Of a stretch of 64,000 bases of DNA, positions 43,896-52,997 are shown in pieces. The notes beneath the pieces were generated by a model. That model had not been told where the DNA came from. It worked only from the letters and a program-made list of their open reading frames with translations, and did not search any database. The stretch is taken from positions 992,001-1,056,000 of the forward strand of contig NZ_NPKH01000020.1 in assembly GCF_002284535.1 (NCBI RefSeq). The letters run 5' to 3'. Numbering within the stretch: the stretch's first letter is position 1; each line of letters starts with the position of its first letter. The position numbers and the translations under genes are program-made. Source of the stretch: Mesorhizobium wenxiniae. Lineage in GTDB: Bacteria; Pseudomonadota; Alphaproteobacteria; Rhizobiales; Rhizobiaceae.

Positions 43896-45041
43896 ATGAC
43901 CCCCGAAAACGAAGCGGCAACGCGCTATTTCTCGGCGATCACGGCGGCACTCAGCGGCCTCGAAGTGTTCATGCGCGACGATCGCTCGCCGCTCTACCGG
44001 CACGGCATTGTCGCCAAGATCGTCGCCGAATATATTGCGCGGCTCGATAACTCCTTTTCCTGCTGGCGCAACCGGCTGGGCTTCATGGAGACGTTCCGAA
44101 TTTCGCGCGCCGAAAGCGGCTTTCCGGTCTTCCAGAACGTGCTCGAGCTGGAGAACGATCGCCGCCAGGCCGATACGCGTCTCGCCAACATACCGCTGGC
44201 CGACGAGTTGCGCGAGGAAATGGCCGACTTCATCCTGCGCCACAAGGAATTCCCGGAAGCGCTGCAGAAGTCGATGGCCGAACGGCTCTATCTGGAGGGT
44301 GTCAGGAGCGAGACGACCTTCGGGCCGTTCACCTTGGCGCAGACGGCAAAAGTCTCGGTCAATCCGAAGACCGGGCGGCCCTACTACCTCGTCCACTGGG
44401 CCGCCTTCGACGGCAGCGCCAACCTGCCGCTGGTCTACATGGTGACGGTCGAGGATTCCTCCGAAGAGATGATCGGGCAGCTTGTCGACCGCAGCGGCAA
44501 GCTCAACGACAAGGTCGACATTCCGCTCCCCGTCGAAGGCCTGCTCAATCCCGAGCTAGCCCACCGCTTCGACGACTTCACCGAGAAGAATTCCGCCTAT
44601 ACGCTGTCGCCGGCGACGATCGCCGTCAACCTCGACAAGGATTTCGAGCAACTCCACCCCAAGCAACTGCGCCGCGTCGTGCTCGGCCCGTTCTATTCCG
44701 CCGGGATCACCGACAACAATTCGACGGTCAGCGACGTTCTGGACAAGGTGCGCAAACCGGAAAACGCCTGGCTGCTGACCTGGACCATCCAGGAGGTCTA
44801 CTCCAAGGCCGAAAAGCCCGGCCGCAAGGGGTTATTTTCGAGCGAGAAGACGACGCAGGAATTCTTCATCGACACCGACGATCTCGAGGCCGCGCGGCAG
44901 GGCGTGTCGAGCTACGAGAAGCATGCGCTGATCCCGCATGAGGCCTATCAGGCGCTCTACGCCGCCGGCGAGGCGCAGAAGATCTTTTCCGGCTACAAGG
45001 TCCACATCCTGTCCAAAGGACAGGTCATCAGTGACGTCTGA
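43896..45041 (+). CDS. Unknown protein, second gene of the AAA+ cluster (possibly DUF6384)
   Basis: 381 residues, 35 bp after the coiled-coil gene. Soluble, no signal peptide. It has a helical N-terminal third (ITAALSGLEVFMRDDRSPLY, LDNSFSCWRNRLGFMETF) and a beta-rich remainder (GPFTLAQTAKVSVNPKTGRP, YYLVHWAAFDGSANLPLVYM, LLTWTIQEVYSKAEKPG). I do not recognise the fold. The DUF number is a recollection. Strict co-direction and short spacing tie it to the ATPase at 45065. Confidence 0.85.
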   Translation: MTPENEAATRYFSAITAALSGLEVFMRDDRSPLYRHGIVAKIVAEYIARLDNSFSCWRNRLGFMETFRISRAESGFPVFQNVLELENDRRQADTRLANIPLADELREEMADFILRHKEFPEALQKSMAERLYLEGVRSETTFGPFTLAQTAKVSVNPKTGRPYYLVHWAAFDGSANLPLVYMVTVEDSSEEMIGQLVDRSGKLNDKVDIPLPVEGLLNPELAHRFDDFTEKNSAYTLSPATIAVNLDKDFEQLHPKQLRRVVLGPFYSAGITDNNSTVSDVLDKVRKPENAWLLTWTIQEVYSKAEKPGRKGLFSSEKTTQEFFIDTDDLEAARQGVSSYEKHALIPHEAYQALYAAGEAQKIFSGYKVHILSKGQVISDV

Positions 45042-45064
45042 CCGTAAACCGCGGAGCATCCTTC

Positions 45065-46975
45065 ATGGACACCGGCCTGACCACGATCTCGGAAGCGGCA
45101 ATCGAAAAGCACCGCGCTACCGCGCAGAGCTTCATCACCCGCATCGTCGTGCTCGAGGACCCGTCGCGGGAATCCGGGACCGCGCTGGCCGGCACCAACC
45201 GCCGCTTCGTCTCGACCGTCTCGGTCGGCTCGGTTCGCCGCACGCGCGAGGTCGAGCTTTCCAAGACCGTCGCCGCCGTCCATCCCGGCGACCAGCTGCT
45301 GAGCATTGCGCAGCACATGCTGCTGTTTCGCACCCGGCGCGGGCTGGCGATCGCACTGGCCATTTCAGACGTCTTCGCCGAAGGCTCCGACCTCGAAAGC
45401 CTACAGGCGAAAAACGCCCGCGCGCCGCTCGAAGGCGACGAGGCCGCCACCTTCAAGAAGCTGCTGTCAGCCTCGGCCTATATTTCGGCCTTCAGCCTCG
45501 CCTCGTATCTGTTCCAGCTGATCGACAGCGACGGCGAGGCGCCGAACGACACGCCGGAGCCGGACTTTTTGTTCGACACGCCGCCGGACGCGGTGAAGTC
45601 GATCGTGGCCGGCCTCGACAGGGCGATATCAGGCGCGAAGGACGATGCCGATCTGATGACCCGGGCGCGCGCCTTCGCCCGTGTCGCCATCGACGGGCTT
45701 TTGGCGCGAAAGGGCCGCTTCGACGGCATAGGTCCGTTCGAGAACGCGCATATCCGCATCGACGTCGACGACTTCACCCTTGACGGCTTCGACGTCGCGC
45801 CGGGCAAGCGGTCGAAGCCGCTGGTAATGACCTTCAAAAAGCCGGAAGAGGTCGTCGGCAACCACATCGCCAAGTACCAGTCGGTGAAGCTCGCTAAGAT
45901 GCTGATGGCTTACGATTTCGAGCGCGAGCTGAACCCGTTCGTCGAGCTCGGCGGCTTCCTGTTCACCTTCATCGGCGACGGCGCGCCCGGCACCGGAAAA
46001 ACGACGCTGATCCAGATGATCGCCGGTCTCGTCAACGGCTACTGTCAGGTCGCCGGCTATCCCTTCGCCTACGAGAATTTCGGCGTCGACCAGATCTCCT
46101 CCTACCAGGGCAAGTCGGGCCAGAACTGCCGCCAGTTCATCAACAATGTGCTGAACCCGCGCGTCATCGGCTTCGGCACCATCGACGATATCGATCAGGT
46201 GGCGGCACGCCGCTCCGACGATCGCGCCTCGGCAGGCCAGCAGGAAATCACCGGTGTCCTGATGGACGCGTTTGCGGGTGCCGGCACCGTGGTGCGCGGC
46301 AACTGCTCCTTCGGCATGTTCTCCAACTATCCCGAAAACGTCGACGACGCGCTGCGCCAGCGCGCCGGCGCCCGCTGGCTGGTCGATGGGCCACAAACGC
46401 GCGACGACTACATCGACATTTTCGTGCTGCTCGCCGGCAAGAACCACAAGATCCCGCTCGGAGACCACAAGCTCTATGCCGCCCAGGAAATCCAGCGCGC
46501 GGTGATGGAAGCCTATGAAGAGCATGAAAAGCCCAAGGAAGACGGGCTGATGAAGGTCTATGAGCGCTACATGAAGGAGAACGGCGCACCGAAATCGATG
46601 GCCGACATCGGCACCTATCTGCACATGATCAAGGAGGCCGAGCCGCGCTTCACCGGCCGCGCCATCAAGAACGTCACCGATGCGATCAAGATGCGCGCCA
46701 TGGATATCGAGCTCCCGGACGAATGGTTCGAGAAGCCGGAACTCTTCATGCACAAGGGCTACGACCACAAGAAGGCGATGATCGAGGAACTGCGCGGCCC
46801 GTTCTCGATGGATATGGTCATGCAGGAGGTCAACCGCTACGCCGACTCGGAGTTCCGCTATTCCGACAAGTCCGACGACGCGGCGGTGACCAAGTTGATC
46901 CGCGACACCCGCCTGCGCAACCGCGCGGTGCGCGAGATCGAGGAATTGAAGAAGAAGGGCCTGTGGAATGCTTGA
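45065..46975 (+). CDS. AAA+ ATPase, core of the five-gene cluster
   Basis: 636 residues. A ~290-residue N-terminal domain of unknown type precedes a AAA+ module: Walker A GAPGTGKTT at about residues 306-314, Walker B GFGTIDDIDQV at about 368-378, sensor 1 in CSFGMFSNYPENVD, and arginine-finger region ALRQRAGARW at about 428-437. A helical C-terminal region of about 170 residues ends in REIEELKKKGLWNA. ATP-driven remodelling is expected; no protease, helicase or nuclease domain is fused. A family A palindrome separates it from the fourth gene. Confidence 0.9.
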   Translation: MDTGLTTISEAAIEKHRATAQSFITRIVVLEDPSRESGTALAGTNRRFVSTVSVGSVRRTREVELSKTVAAVHPGDQLLSIAQHMLLFRTRRGLAIALAISDVFAEGSDLESLQAKNARAPLEGDEAATFKKLLSASAYISAFSLASYLFQLIDSDGEAPNDTPEPDFLFDTPPDAVKSIVAGLDRAISGAKDDADLMTRARAFARVAIDGLLARKGRFDGIGPFENAHIRIDVDDFTLDGFDVAPGKRSKPLVMTFKKPEEVVGNHIAKYQSVKLAKMLMAYDFERELNPFVELGGFLFTFIGDGAPGTGKTTLIQMIAGLVNGYCQVAGYPFAYENFGVDQISSYQGKSGQNCRQFINNVLNPRVIGFGTIDDIDQVAARRSDDRASAGQQEITGVLMDAFAGAGTVVRGNCSFGMFSNYPENVDDALRQRAGARWLVDGPQTRDDYIDIFVLLAGKNHKIPLGDHKLYAAQEIQRAVMEAYEEHEKPKEDGLMKVYERYMKENGAPKSMADIGTYLHMIKEAEPRFTGRAIKNVTDAIKMRAMDIELPDEWFEKPELFMHKGYDHKKAMIEELRGPFSMDMVMQEVNRYADSEFRYSDKSDDAAVTKLIRDTRLRNRAVREIEELKKKGLWNA

Positions 46976-46989
46976 GATGCGCCGACGCT

Positions 46990-47112
46990 CCCTTCTCCCC
47001 CTGTGCGAGAAGGTGTCGCCGAACGCGACGGATGAGGGGTATTCGTCAAGCTGGAACACCCCTCATCCGGCCGAGCTTCGCTCGGCCACCTTCTCCCACA
47101 AGGGGAGAAGGG
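46990..47112. repeat. Intergenic palindromic repeat, family A copy 3, inside the AAA+ cluster
   Basis: Starts CCCTTCTCCCCCTGTGCGAG, contains GACGGATGAGGGGTATT, and is mirrored by AACACCCCTCATCCGGCC ... AGGGGAGAAGGG ending 4 bases before the next start codon. It is the shortest and most symmetric copy and overlaps the ribosome-binding site of the gene at 47117. Confidence 0.9.
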
Positions 47113-47116
47113 ATAG

Positions 47117-48421
47117 ATGAGCCCCGCCAGGAAATCCGATCTGCTGCGCGAGAACGAACTGATCTATGGCCGGCTGCTGACCATCGACGAGCCGCATCTC
47201 ATCCAGCGCTACAACAAGGCTTTGGTCGCCTTCGGCCTGAAACCGACGAAGCTGAGCAGTTTCGAGATCGACCGCACCGGCTTCTCGCCGCAGGTGGCCG
47301 AGGAATGCGGCGACTACCACTACCTAGATCCCAACGAGATCAACCGCCGTTTCATCATCCTGACGCCGTCGCAGATCGACCTGCCGGTGGTCCACACCGC
47401 CTTTTCCAATACCTCGCAACTGATGTTCGAGTTCATGTCGACGAACCAGCGCGCCATCGACGCGCTGACCATCAAGGATGTCATCTACGGCGAGATCGAG
47501 GATTCGGTCCCCAAGGTCGACGACATCGAGGATCTGCTGTCGATCAACCAGGTCGAGTTCAAGGTGCTGTCGGCGGAAGACGTGCTCGGCAAGGCCGCCG
47601 AACTCGGCAAGCTCGTCGACCAGCTGAAGCAGGAGCCGGACGCCTGGCGCGACAACGCCATGCTCACCCGCATGGTGGAGCTGGCCAAGATCTGCGGCGA
47701 CATCCGCGAGAACGCGCTGGTGCCGGATCAGGTGATCTTTCGTCACAGCGCCTATTGGACCAGCCATTTCGGCGGGCTCTATGTGTTCATCGACCCGGAC
47801 ATGACGACGGTGATCAGCGACCCGGCAGCCCCAGGCTTCCGTCGCTCGCGACCGTGGCAAGTGAGCTACCTCTCGATCAATGATGCCGACCGGGTGTTCA
47901 AGTTCCTAGCCGCGACCGGCCGCATCGAACTGCCGCGTGCCTCATGGATCGAAACATCAGGCTATCTCGAACATCGCGCCGAAATGGTGGTGCGCACGCT
48001 GATCCGCGATGCCGAGCCCGACCGTAATCTGACCGATGTCGACAAAGTCTGGCTGCAGACCTGGATCCACGGCCATGCCGACCTGATCACCAGGGACGGC
48101 AATTTTCCCTTCCTCAACGCGGCCAAGCGCGAGATCGCTCACCTTGGCTATCTAAAGATCGAAGACGTGTTCCCGCACCAGCGCTTCCTGGTGATCCGGG
48201 CCAAGCCCGGCCATCCCGACGCCTGGCTGACCAACCAGCTGATCTCGGATTTCGTGCCGCAGGACTTCGTCTCTCGCTACGTCTTCAACAAACCGGGATT
48301 CTACAGGGACTATGACGGCTTCAGCGACGCCTGGAGATCACATGTTGTGGACGTTCTGAAAACCACATATCTGAAAGACAAGGTGGCGTTTCGCACACGC
48401 CTCTACGGCCTTACCGATTGA
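47117..48421 (+). CDS. Unknown protein, fourth gene of the AAA+ cluster (possibly DUF6638)
   Basis: 434 residues; the GGGGAGAAGGG that ends the palindromic repeat serves as its Shine-Dalgarno. Soluble, mixed alpha/beta, with no recognisable catalytic motif. Distinctive stretches are RFIILTPSQIDLPVVHTAFS, HSAYWTSHFGGLYVFIDPDM and the C-terminal DYDGFSDAWRSHVVDVLKTT. DUF6638 is a recollection only. It presumably works with the AAA+ ATPase. Confidence 0.85.
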   Translation: MSPARKSDLLRENELIYGRLLTIDEPHLIQRYNKALVAFGLKPTKLSSFEIDRTGFSPQVAEECGDYHYLDPNEINRRFIILTPSQIDLPVVHTAFSNTSQLMFEFMSTNQRAIDALTIKDVIYGEIEDSVPKVDDIEDLLSINQVEFKVLSAEDVLGKAAELGKLVDQLKQEPDAWRDNAMLTRMVELAKICGDIRENALVPDQVIFRHSAYWTSHFGGLYVFIDPDMTTVISDPAAPGFRRSRPWQVSYLSINDADRVFKFLAATGRIELPRASWIETSGYLEHRAEMVVRTLIRDAEPDRNLTDVDKVWLQTWIHGHADLITRDGNFPFLNAAKREIAHLGYLKIEDVFPHQRFLVIRAKPGHPDAWLTNQLISDFVPQDFVSRYVFNKPGFYRDYDGFSDAWRSHVVDVLKTTYLKDKVAFRTRLYGLTD

Positions 48422-48455
48422 ATGACCGGCTGACTGACGAGGGGGTGACATCGCC

Positions 48456-49598
48456 ATGCTTGATCCGATCGTGAATTTCTTCACACGGATTTTCCAGTGG
48501 ATCGGCCGCGGCATCGGCTTCGCCGTCGGCGTGATCCTGTGGCCGTTCATGTGGGCCGGGCACTGGTATACGCAGCGCGGCTGGATCCTGAAGGCGGTGC
48601 TCGGCCTCGCTCTGCTCATGCTGATCGGCCTCTACGGCTACTTCATCTGGAACACGCAGGTCTGGAGCAATTTCAATCCCGCGTATGCGGAGGCATATAA
48701 TTTCACGCAGCCGGCCGGAACCGCCCCGGCGCAGCCCGCTCCTTCCGCCACCGGGGAAACCGCCGGTGTCGAGGGAGAGGTCAAGACCTGCACCAACTCA
48801 GCCATTGTCCAGGTCGCGGCCGATCTCATCGATTTCAACGTCAACGAGAACGCCTGGATCTCGTCGATGATACTCTACAAGCTCGGGTTCTTCGGCATGG
48901 ACTGGGACCGCACGCCGTTTCTCGACAACAAGGCCTCCTTCCAGCGCGGGGTCAATCAGGCCATCCGGCGCACCGCTGTCGAGCTTGTCGACACGCTGGG
49001 CCGCGTCCGCGGCACCAGCCAGATAGATCAGAACCTGCAGGATGCGCGCGGCGCGATCACCTTCGACGAGGAAACCTGGTATTTCGGCCTCAGGCCCTTT
49101 GGTCCGAAAACCCCGACGCCGAGTTTCTATCGCACGGCGGCGAGCAGCCTTCGCGCCTTCAACGACCGGCTCATGAAATGCGAGGTTGTCTTCAACGCGC
49201 GCGCCGACAATCTGTTGCAGTTCGTCGACCGGATCGCGAGTGACATAGGCTCGACGTCGGACCTGATCCGCGACCGTTCGCAGAATTTCAACAGCGGCTG
49301 GTTCGACACGCGGGCTGACGACCGCTTCTGGTTCGCCTACGGCCAGCTCTACGGCTATTACGGCATCCTGACGGCGGCGCATCACGACTTCCAGCAGATC
49401 CTCGACAATCGCGGCCTCACACCACTTTGGAACAGCGTGGAAGGCCAGCTCAAGGCGGCGCTCGCCATCCAGCCTTTGATAATCTCGAACGGCCGCGAGG
49501 ATGGCTGGATCATGCCCACCCACCTCACCACGATGGGTTTCTATGTGCTTAGGGTGCGATCGAACCTCGTCGAGGTCAGGTCCGTTCTGGATCGGTGA
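48456..49598 (+). CDS. DUF2333-type membrane-anchored protein, fifth gene of the AAA+ cluster
   Basis: 380 residues. Two hydrophobic segments near the N-terminus (GRGIGFAVGVILWPFMWAG and LGLALLMLIGLYGYFIW) followed by a Pro/Ala linker and a large periplasmic or cytoplasmic domain (NENAWISSMILYKLGFFGMD, FDEETWYFGLRPFGPKTPTP, FWFAYGQLYGYYGILTAAHH), which fits DUF2333. It would anchor the cluster's machinery at the inner membrane. Gene order ends here; the next gene is an unrelated decayed SnoaL-like frame. Confidence 0.87.
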   Translation: MLDPIVNFFTRIFQWIGRGIGFAVGVILWPFMWAGHWYTQRGWILKAVLGLALLMLIGLYGYFIWNTQVWSNFNPAYAEAYNFTQPAGTAPAQPAPSATGETAGVEGEVKTCTNSAIVQVAADLIDFNVNENAWISSMILYKLGFFGMDWDRTPFLDNKASFQRGVNQAIRRTAVELVDTLGRVRGTSQIDQNLQDARGAITFDEETWYFGLRPFGPKTPTPSFYRTAASSLRAFNDRLMKCEVVFNARADNLLQFVDRIASDIGSTSDLIRDRSQNFNSGWFDTRADDRFWFAYGQLYGYYGILTAAHHDFQQILDNRGLTPLWNSVEGQLKAALAIQPLIISNGREDGWIMPTHLTTMGFYVLRVRSNLVEVRSVLDR

Positions 49599-49757
49599 AG
49601 GGCCAATAGTGAAAGACGTCCTGGCTTGAAATCACCGCTGTCCCTGGTCGAAGTCGGCAACTTGTCGAGGCAATAGCTCGGCCGCATGTCGCGGAGAGCG
49701 GAACCTGACTGCCTCGTCGTCGTTCAACCGCTGGGCGGCGGCCAGCGAGGACACGAG

Positions 49758-50152
49758 ATGGATATCCGGGAAGTTGCTCGAAATTTCTACGCCACGGTCG
49801 ACACGCAAGACTGGGACAAACTGGCCAGTCTGGTCTCTCCAGATCTCGCCGTTCATCTCGGCAGTGCCAACCCGATCGGCTTCGATGACTGGCGCAAATC
49901 GCTGACCGAGTTCTTTGTTGGATTTCCGGACGGACATCACGTCGTCGACGACTGTGTCAGCGACGCCAACAAGGTGGTCACGCGCGGCCGCTTTCAGGCA
50001 CGCACACCGGCGTCTTCCATGGTGTCGAACCGAGCGGAAAATGCGTATCGGTTGGTGTGATTCACATCGATCGCGTTGAGAACGGCATCGTAGTCGAACA
50101 TTTCGGCCAGCTTGACGGCTTGGGGCTGATGCACCAGATCGGCGCATTCTAA
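49758..50152 (+). pseudogene. SnoaL-like polyketide-cyclase-fold protein, frameshifted
   Basis: The ATG at 49758 opens a SnoaL-like frame (VARNFYATVDTQDWDKLASL, SLTEFFVGFPDGHHVVDD). Near 49998 the expected G-T-H-T-G continuation is in another frame: downstream, bases read as HTGVFHGVEPSGK, then SVGVIHIDRVENGIVVEHFG, to a TAA at 50150-50152. One missing base explains it. Without it the protein would be 131 residues, the family length. Confidence 0.8.
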
Positions 50153-50470
50153 CGCGGCCGTTCGAAGCGCCGACCGGGGCTCGAACCCTGTCGCATTCCG
50201 TGCATTCCGCGGCTGTTTTGAGACGGCAGGACGGCGCGTGCTCTGGCTTTTATACGGCGCGACAACCGGGCGCGAAGATCCGGGAAAGGTCGACCGGGAA
50301 ACAGAGAGCTGCCTTTCTTCATAGGAAACATAGTTGCATGTAAGTTGACGCCACGGCAGCGACAGGATTAGAACGTGCCCTCGCCTGAAGTGCCAGGCTG
50401 TTTCGAACAGGCTTGCGACCACACTGATCAAACCCGTCCCCTCCACCGTCCAATCCAGAGGAAAGCCGCC
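50153..50470. other. Gene-free stretch upstream of fhs
   Basis: 318 bases. It contains a T-arm-like string (GGGTTCGAGCCCC on the minus strand) but no tRNA cloverleaf can be built, and several short G/C hairpins. It probably holds the fhs promoter, which I could not place with confidence. Confidence 0.5.
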
Positions 50471-52150
50471 ATGGCCGAAGTGAAGTCCGACATCGAGATC
50501 GCGCGCGCCGCCGACAAGAAGCAGATCCAGGCCATCGGCCAGAAGATCGGCATTCCAAGCGAGCACCTTTTGCCTTACGGCCACGACAAGGCGAAGATCT
50601 CGGCCGAGTTCATCAAGTCGGTGAAGACAAACAAGGACGGCAGGCTGATCCTCGTTACCGCCATCAACCCAACGCCGGCCGGCGAAGGCAAGACGACGAC
50701 GACGGTGGGCCTCGGTGACGGTCTCAACCGCATTGGCAAGAAAGCCATCGTCTGCATCCGAGAGGCCTCGCTCGGGCCGAATTTCGGCGTCAAGGGCGGT
50801 GCTGCCGGCGGCGGCTATGCGCAGGTCGTGCCGATGGAGGATATGAACCTCCACTTCACCGGCGATTTCCATGCCATCACCACGGCGCATAATCTGCTTT
50901 CGGCACTGATCGACAACCATATCTACTGGGGCAACGAGCTCGGAATCGACATCCGCCGCGTCGTCTGGCGCCGCGTCATGGACATGAACGACCGCGCACT
51001 GCGCGAGATCATCTGCTCGCTCGGCGGCGTCGCCAACGGCTTTCCGCGCGAGGGGGGCTTCGACATCACCGTCGCGTCGGAAGTCATGGCGATCCTGTGC
51101 CTTGCCACCGACCTGAAGGACCTGGAAAAGCGCCTCGGCGACATCATCGTCGCCTATCGCCGAGACAAGTCGGCCGTCTACGCCCGCGACCTCAAGGCCG
51201 ACGGCGCCATGGCCGTGTTGCTCAAGGACGCCATGCAGCCCAACCTCGTGCAGACGCTGGAGAACAACCCGGCCTTCGTCCATGGCGGCCCCTTCGCCAA
51301 CATCGCGCATGGCTGCAACTCGGTCGTCGCCACCACGACGGCGCTGAAGCTCGCCGATTATGTCGTCACCGAAGCCGGTTTTGGCGCCGATCTCGGTGCG
51401 GAAAAGTTCTTCGACATCAAGTGCCGCAAGGCCGGCCTGAAGCCGGCGGCCACGGTTATCGTCGCCACCGTGCGCGCCATGAAGATGAACGGCGGCGTCA
51501 AGAAGGAAGACCTCGGCAAGGAAAACGTCGAAGCGGTCAAGAAGGGCTGCGCCAATCTCGGCCGTCACATCGAGAATATCAGGCAGTTCGGCGTGCCGGC
51601 CGTGGTCGCCATCAACCATTTCTATTCCGACACCGACGCTGAAATCAGGGCGATGAAGGACTACGTCGCCTCGATGGGCGAAGAGGCGATCCTGTGCAAG
51701 CACTGGGCCCACGGCTCGGCCGGCATCGAGGAACTCGCCAACAAGGTGGTGGCGCTGGCCGAATCCGGCTCCTCGCAGTTTGCGCCGCTCTATCCCGACG
51801 CGATGCCGCTGTTCGAGAAGATCAACACCATCGTCCAGCGCATCTATCGCGGTTCCGAAGCGATCGCCGACAAGTCGGTGCGCGACCAGCTCCACGCCTG
51901 GGAGCACGCCGGCTACGGACACCTGCCGGTCTGCATGGCCAAGACGCAGTACTCGTTCTCCACCGACCCGAACCTGCGCGGCGCGCCGACCGGCCACACC
52001 GTGCCGGTGCGCGAGGTCAGGCTGTCTGCCGGCGCCGGCTTCATCGTCGTCATCTGCGGCGAGGTCATGACCATGCCCGGCTTGCCCAAGGCGCCGTCCT
52101 CGGAGAAGATCTTCCTGAACGAAATGGGCCAGATCGAAGGTCTGTTCTGA
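50471..52150 (+). CDS. fhs: Formate-tetrahydrofolate ligase
   Basis: 559 residues from the ATG at 50471 (GAGGAAAG upstream). It makes 10-formyl-THF from formate, THF and ATP. The P-loop [17 protein letters not shown] is at about residues 68-84; other landmarks are [37 protein letters not shown] and ending in [15 protein letters not shown]. Length is normal and a strong terminator follows. It is a single gene, not joined to folD or other one-carbon genes here. Confidence 0.97.
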   Translation: MAEVKSDIEIARAADKKQIQAIGQKIGIPSEHLLPYGHDKAKISAEFIKSVKTNKDGRLILVTAINPTPAGEGKTTTTVGLGDGLNRIGKKAIVCIREASLGPNFGVKGGAAGGGYAQVVPMEDMNLHFTGDFHAITTAHNLLSALIDNHIYWGNELGIDIRRVVWRRVMDMNDRALREIICSLGGVANGFPREGGFDITVASEVMAILCLATDLKDLEKRLGDIIVAYRRDKSAVYARDLKADGAMAVLLKDAMQPNLVQTLENNPAFVHGGPFANIAHGCNSVVATTTALKLADYVVTEAGFGADLGAEKFFDIKCRKAGLKPAATVIVATVRAMKMNGGVKKEDLGKENVEAVKKGCANLGRHIENIRQFGVPAVVAINHFYSDTDAEIRAMKDYVASMGEEAILCKHWAHGSAGIEELANKVVALAESGSSQFAPLYPDAMPLFEKINTIVQRIYRGSEAIADKSVRDQLHAWEHAGYGHLPVCMAKTQYSFSTDPNLRGAPTGHTVPVREVRLSAGAGFIVVICGEVMTMPGLPKAPSSEKIFLNEMGQIEGLF

Positions 52151-52171
52151 GATTTTGAAGGCCGGAATGAT

Positions 52172-52200
52172 AAAGGCGCCGCATCGCTGCGGCGCCTTTT
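52172..52200 (+). terminator. Rho-independent terminator of fhs
   Basis: AAAGGCGCCGCA / TGCGGCGCCTTT with a TCGC loop and trailing T residues, 20 bases after the fhs stop. Its symmetry would also serve the converging gene. Confidence 0.9.
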
Positions 52201-52219
52201 GCTTATCCACGACAGACTT

Positions 52220-52868
52220 CTAAGCGGCGTTCCGTGCCAGCGCGCGCTGGTTGGAAGCGTCGATCGTGTCGCGTTCGGGCAGCGTGCCGGTCTTCAGACA
52301 GTCGATCCATTCGGCGGTCTTGAGAACGGCAGCGAAGCGCGACTGCAGTATGATAGTCACCACGCGGTGGATGTCCTCGGCCGAAGCATAGCCGGCGCTG
52401 TTGGCATAGGGCACCGAGCCGGTGGCGTCGGACAGGAACTCCACCGCAAAACCCATATGGACTGCGTGGATAACGGTCGAGAGATCGCAATTATGCGTCA
52501 TGTAGCCAACGACGGTAATCGTGTCGATGGCGTTGGCGCGCAACCAGTCCTCGAGGTCCGTACCGGTGAAGGCGCTCGGCAAGGTCTTTTCGACGTAATG
52601 ATCGCGGCTTCGCCTTGATATCTCGGGAATGCAATTCGGCGCCGTGGCTCCCTTTGGCGAAAATCGGCGACGTTTCGGGCGCCAGCTGCTTGATGACCAC
52701 GACCTTGACGCCTGCCTCGGCGGCTGCGTCCATCGCTCGTGCTGCGTTGACGACGCTGTCGCGAAACGGCGGATATTGGATGGCCAGGTTGCCGCCATCA
52801 TAGTCGTTCTGGATGTCGACGACGATGAGGGCGCGGCGTGGCGCCTTGCCTTTGACTGGTTCAGACAC
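52220..52868 (-). pseudogene. Isochorismatase-like cysteine hydrolase, frameshifted
   Basis: The GTG at 52868 follows GGAAAGG. The 5' part reads RALIVVDIQNDYDGGNLA (catalytic Asp) through KGSHGAELH; the 3' part continues in another frame from PEISRRSRDHYVEK through YMTHNCDLSTVIHAVHMGF (catalytic Cys) to the stop at 52220. One extra A in the run at 52628-52629 (plus strand) accounts for the break. If repaired it would be a ~215-residue enzyme of the cysteine-hydrolase family. It is divergent from the GlxA-like regulator, which probably controlled it. Confidence 0.85.
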
Positions 52869-52997
52869 TGAGCTTTCCTTTCCCGTTTGGCTTTGATTGG
52901 TCGAGGATAGGCCTGCTGCCGGATTGCAAAAGTGTCCCAATTGACATTATTCAAAAGGATTGGGACAATTCGGATCTAACCCTTATTGGTGCTCAGC

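Noticed and set aside
45629..47059. 476-residue minus-strand ORF
   Set aside because: Antisense to the AAA+ ATPase, whose Walker motifs are on the plus strand.
42772..49598. Phage-defence island around the AAA+ gene
   Set aside because: No nuclease, reverse transcriptase, TIR, helicase or integrase domain is visible and the flanking genes are core; base composition matches the chromosome.
50161..50260. tRNA gene on the minus strand near 50.2 kb
   Set aside because: A T-arm-like GGGTTCGAGCCCC is present, but the acceptor, D-arm and anticodon arm cannot be formed at correct spacing.
49994..52210. 738-residue minus-strand ORF
   Set aside because: Antisense to fhs, which is a complete, clearly identified enzyme.
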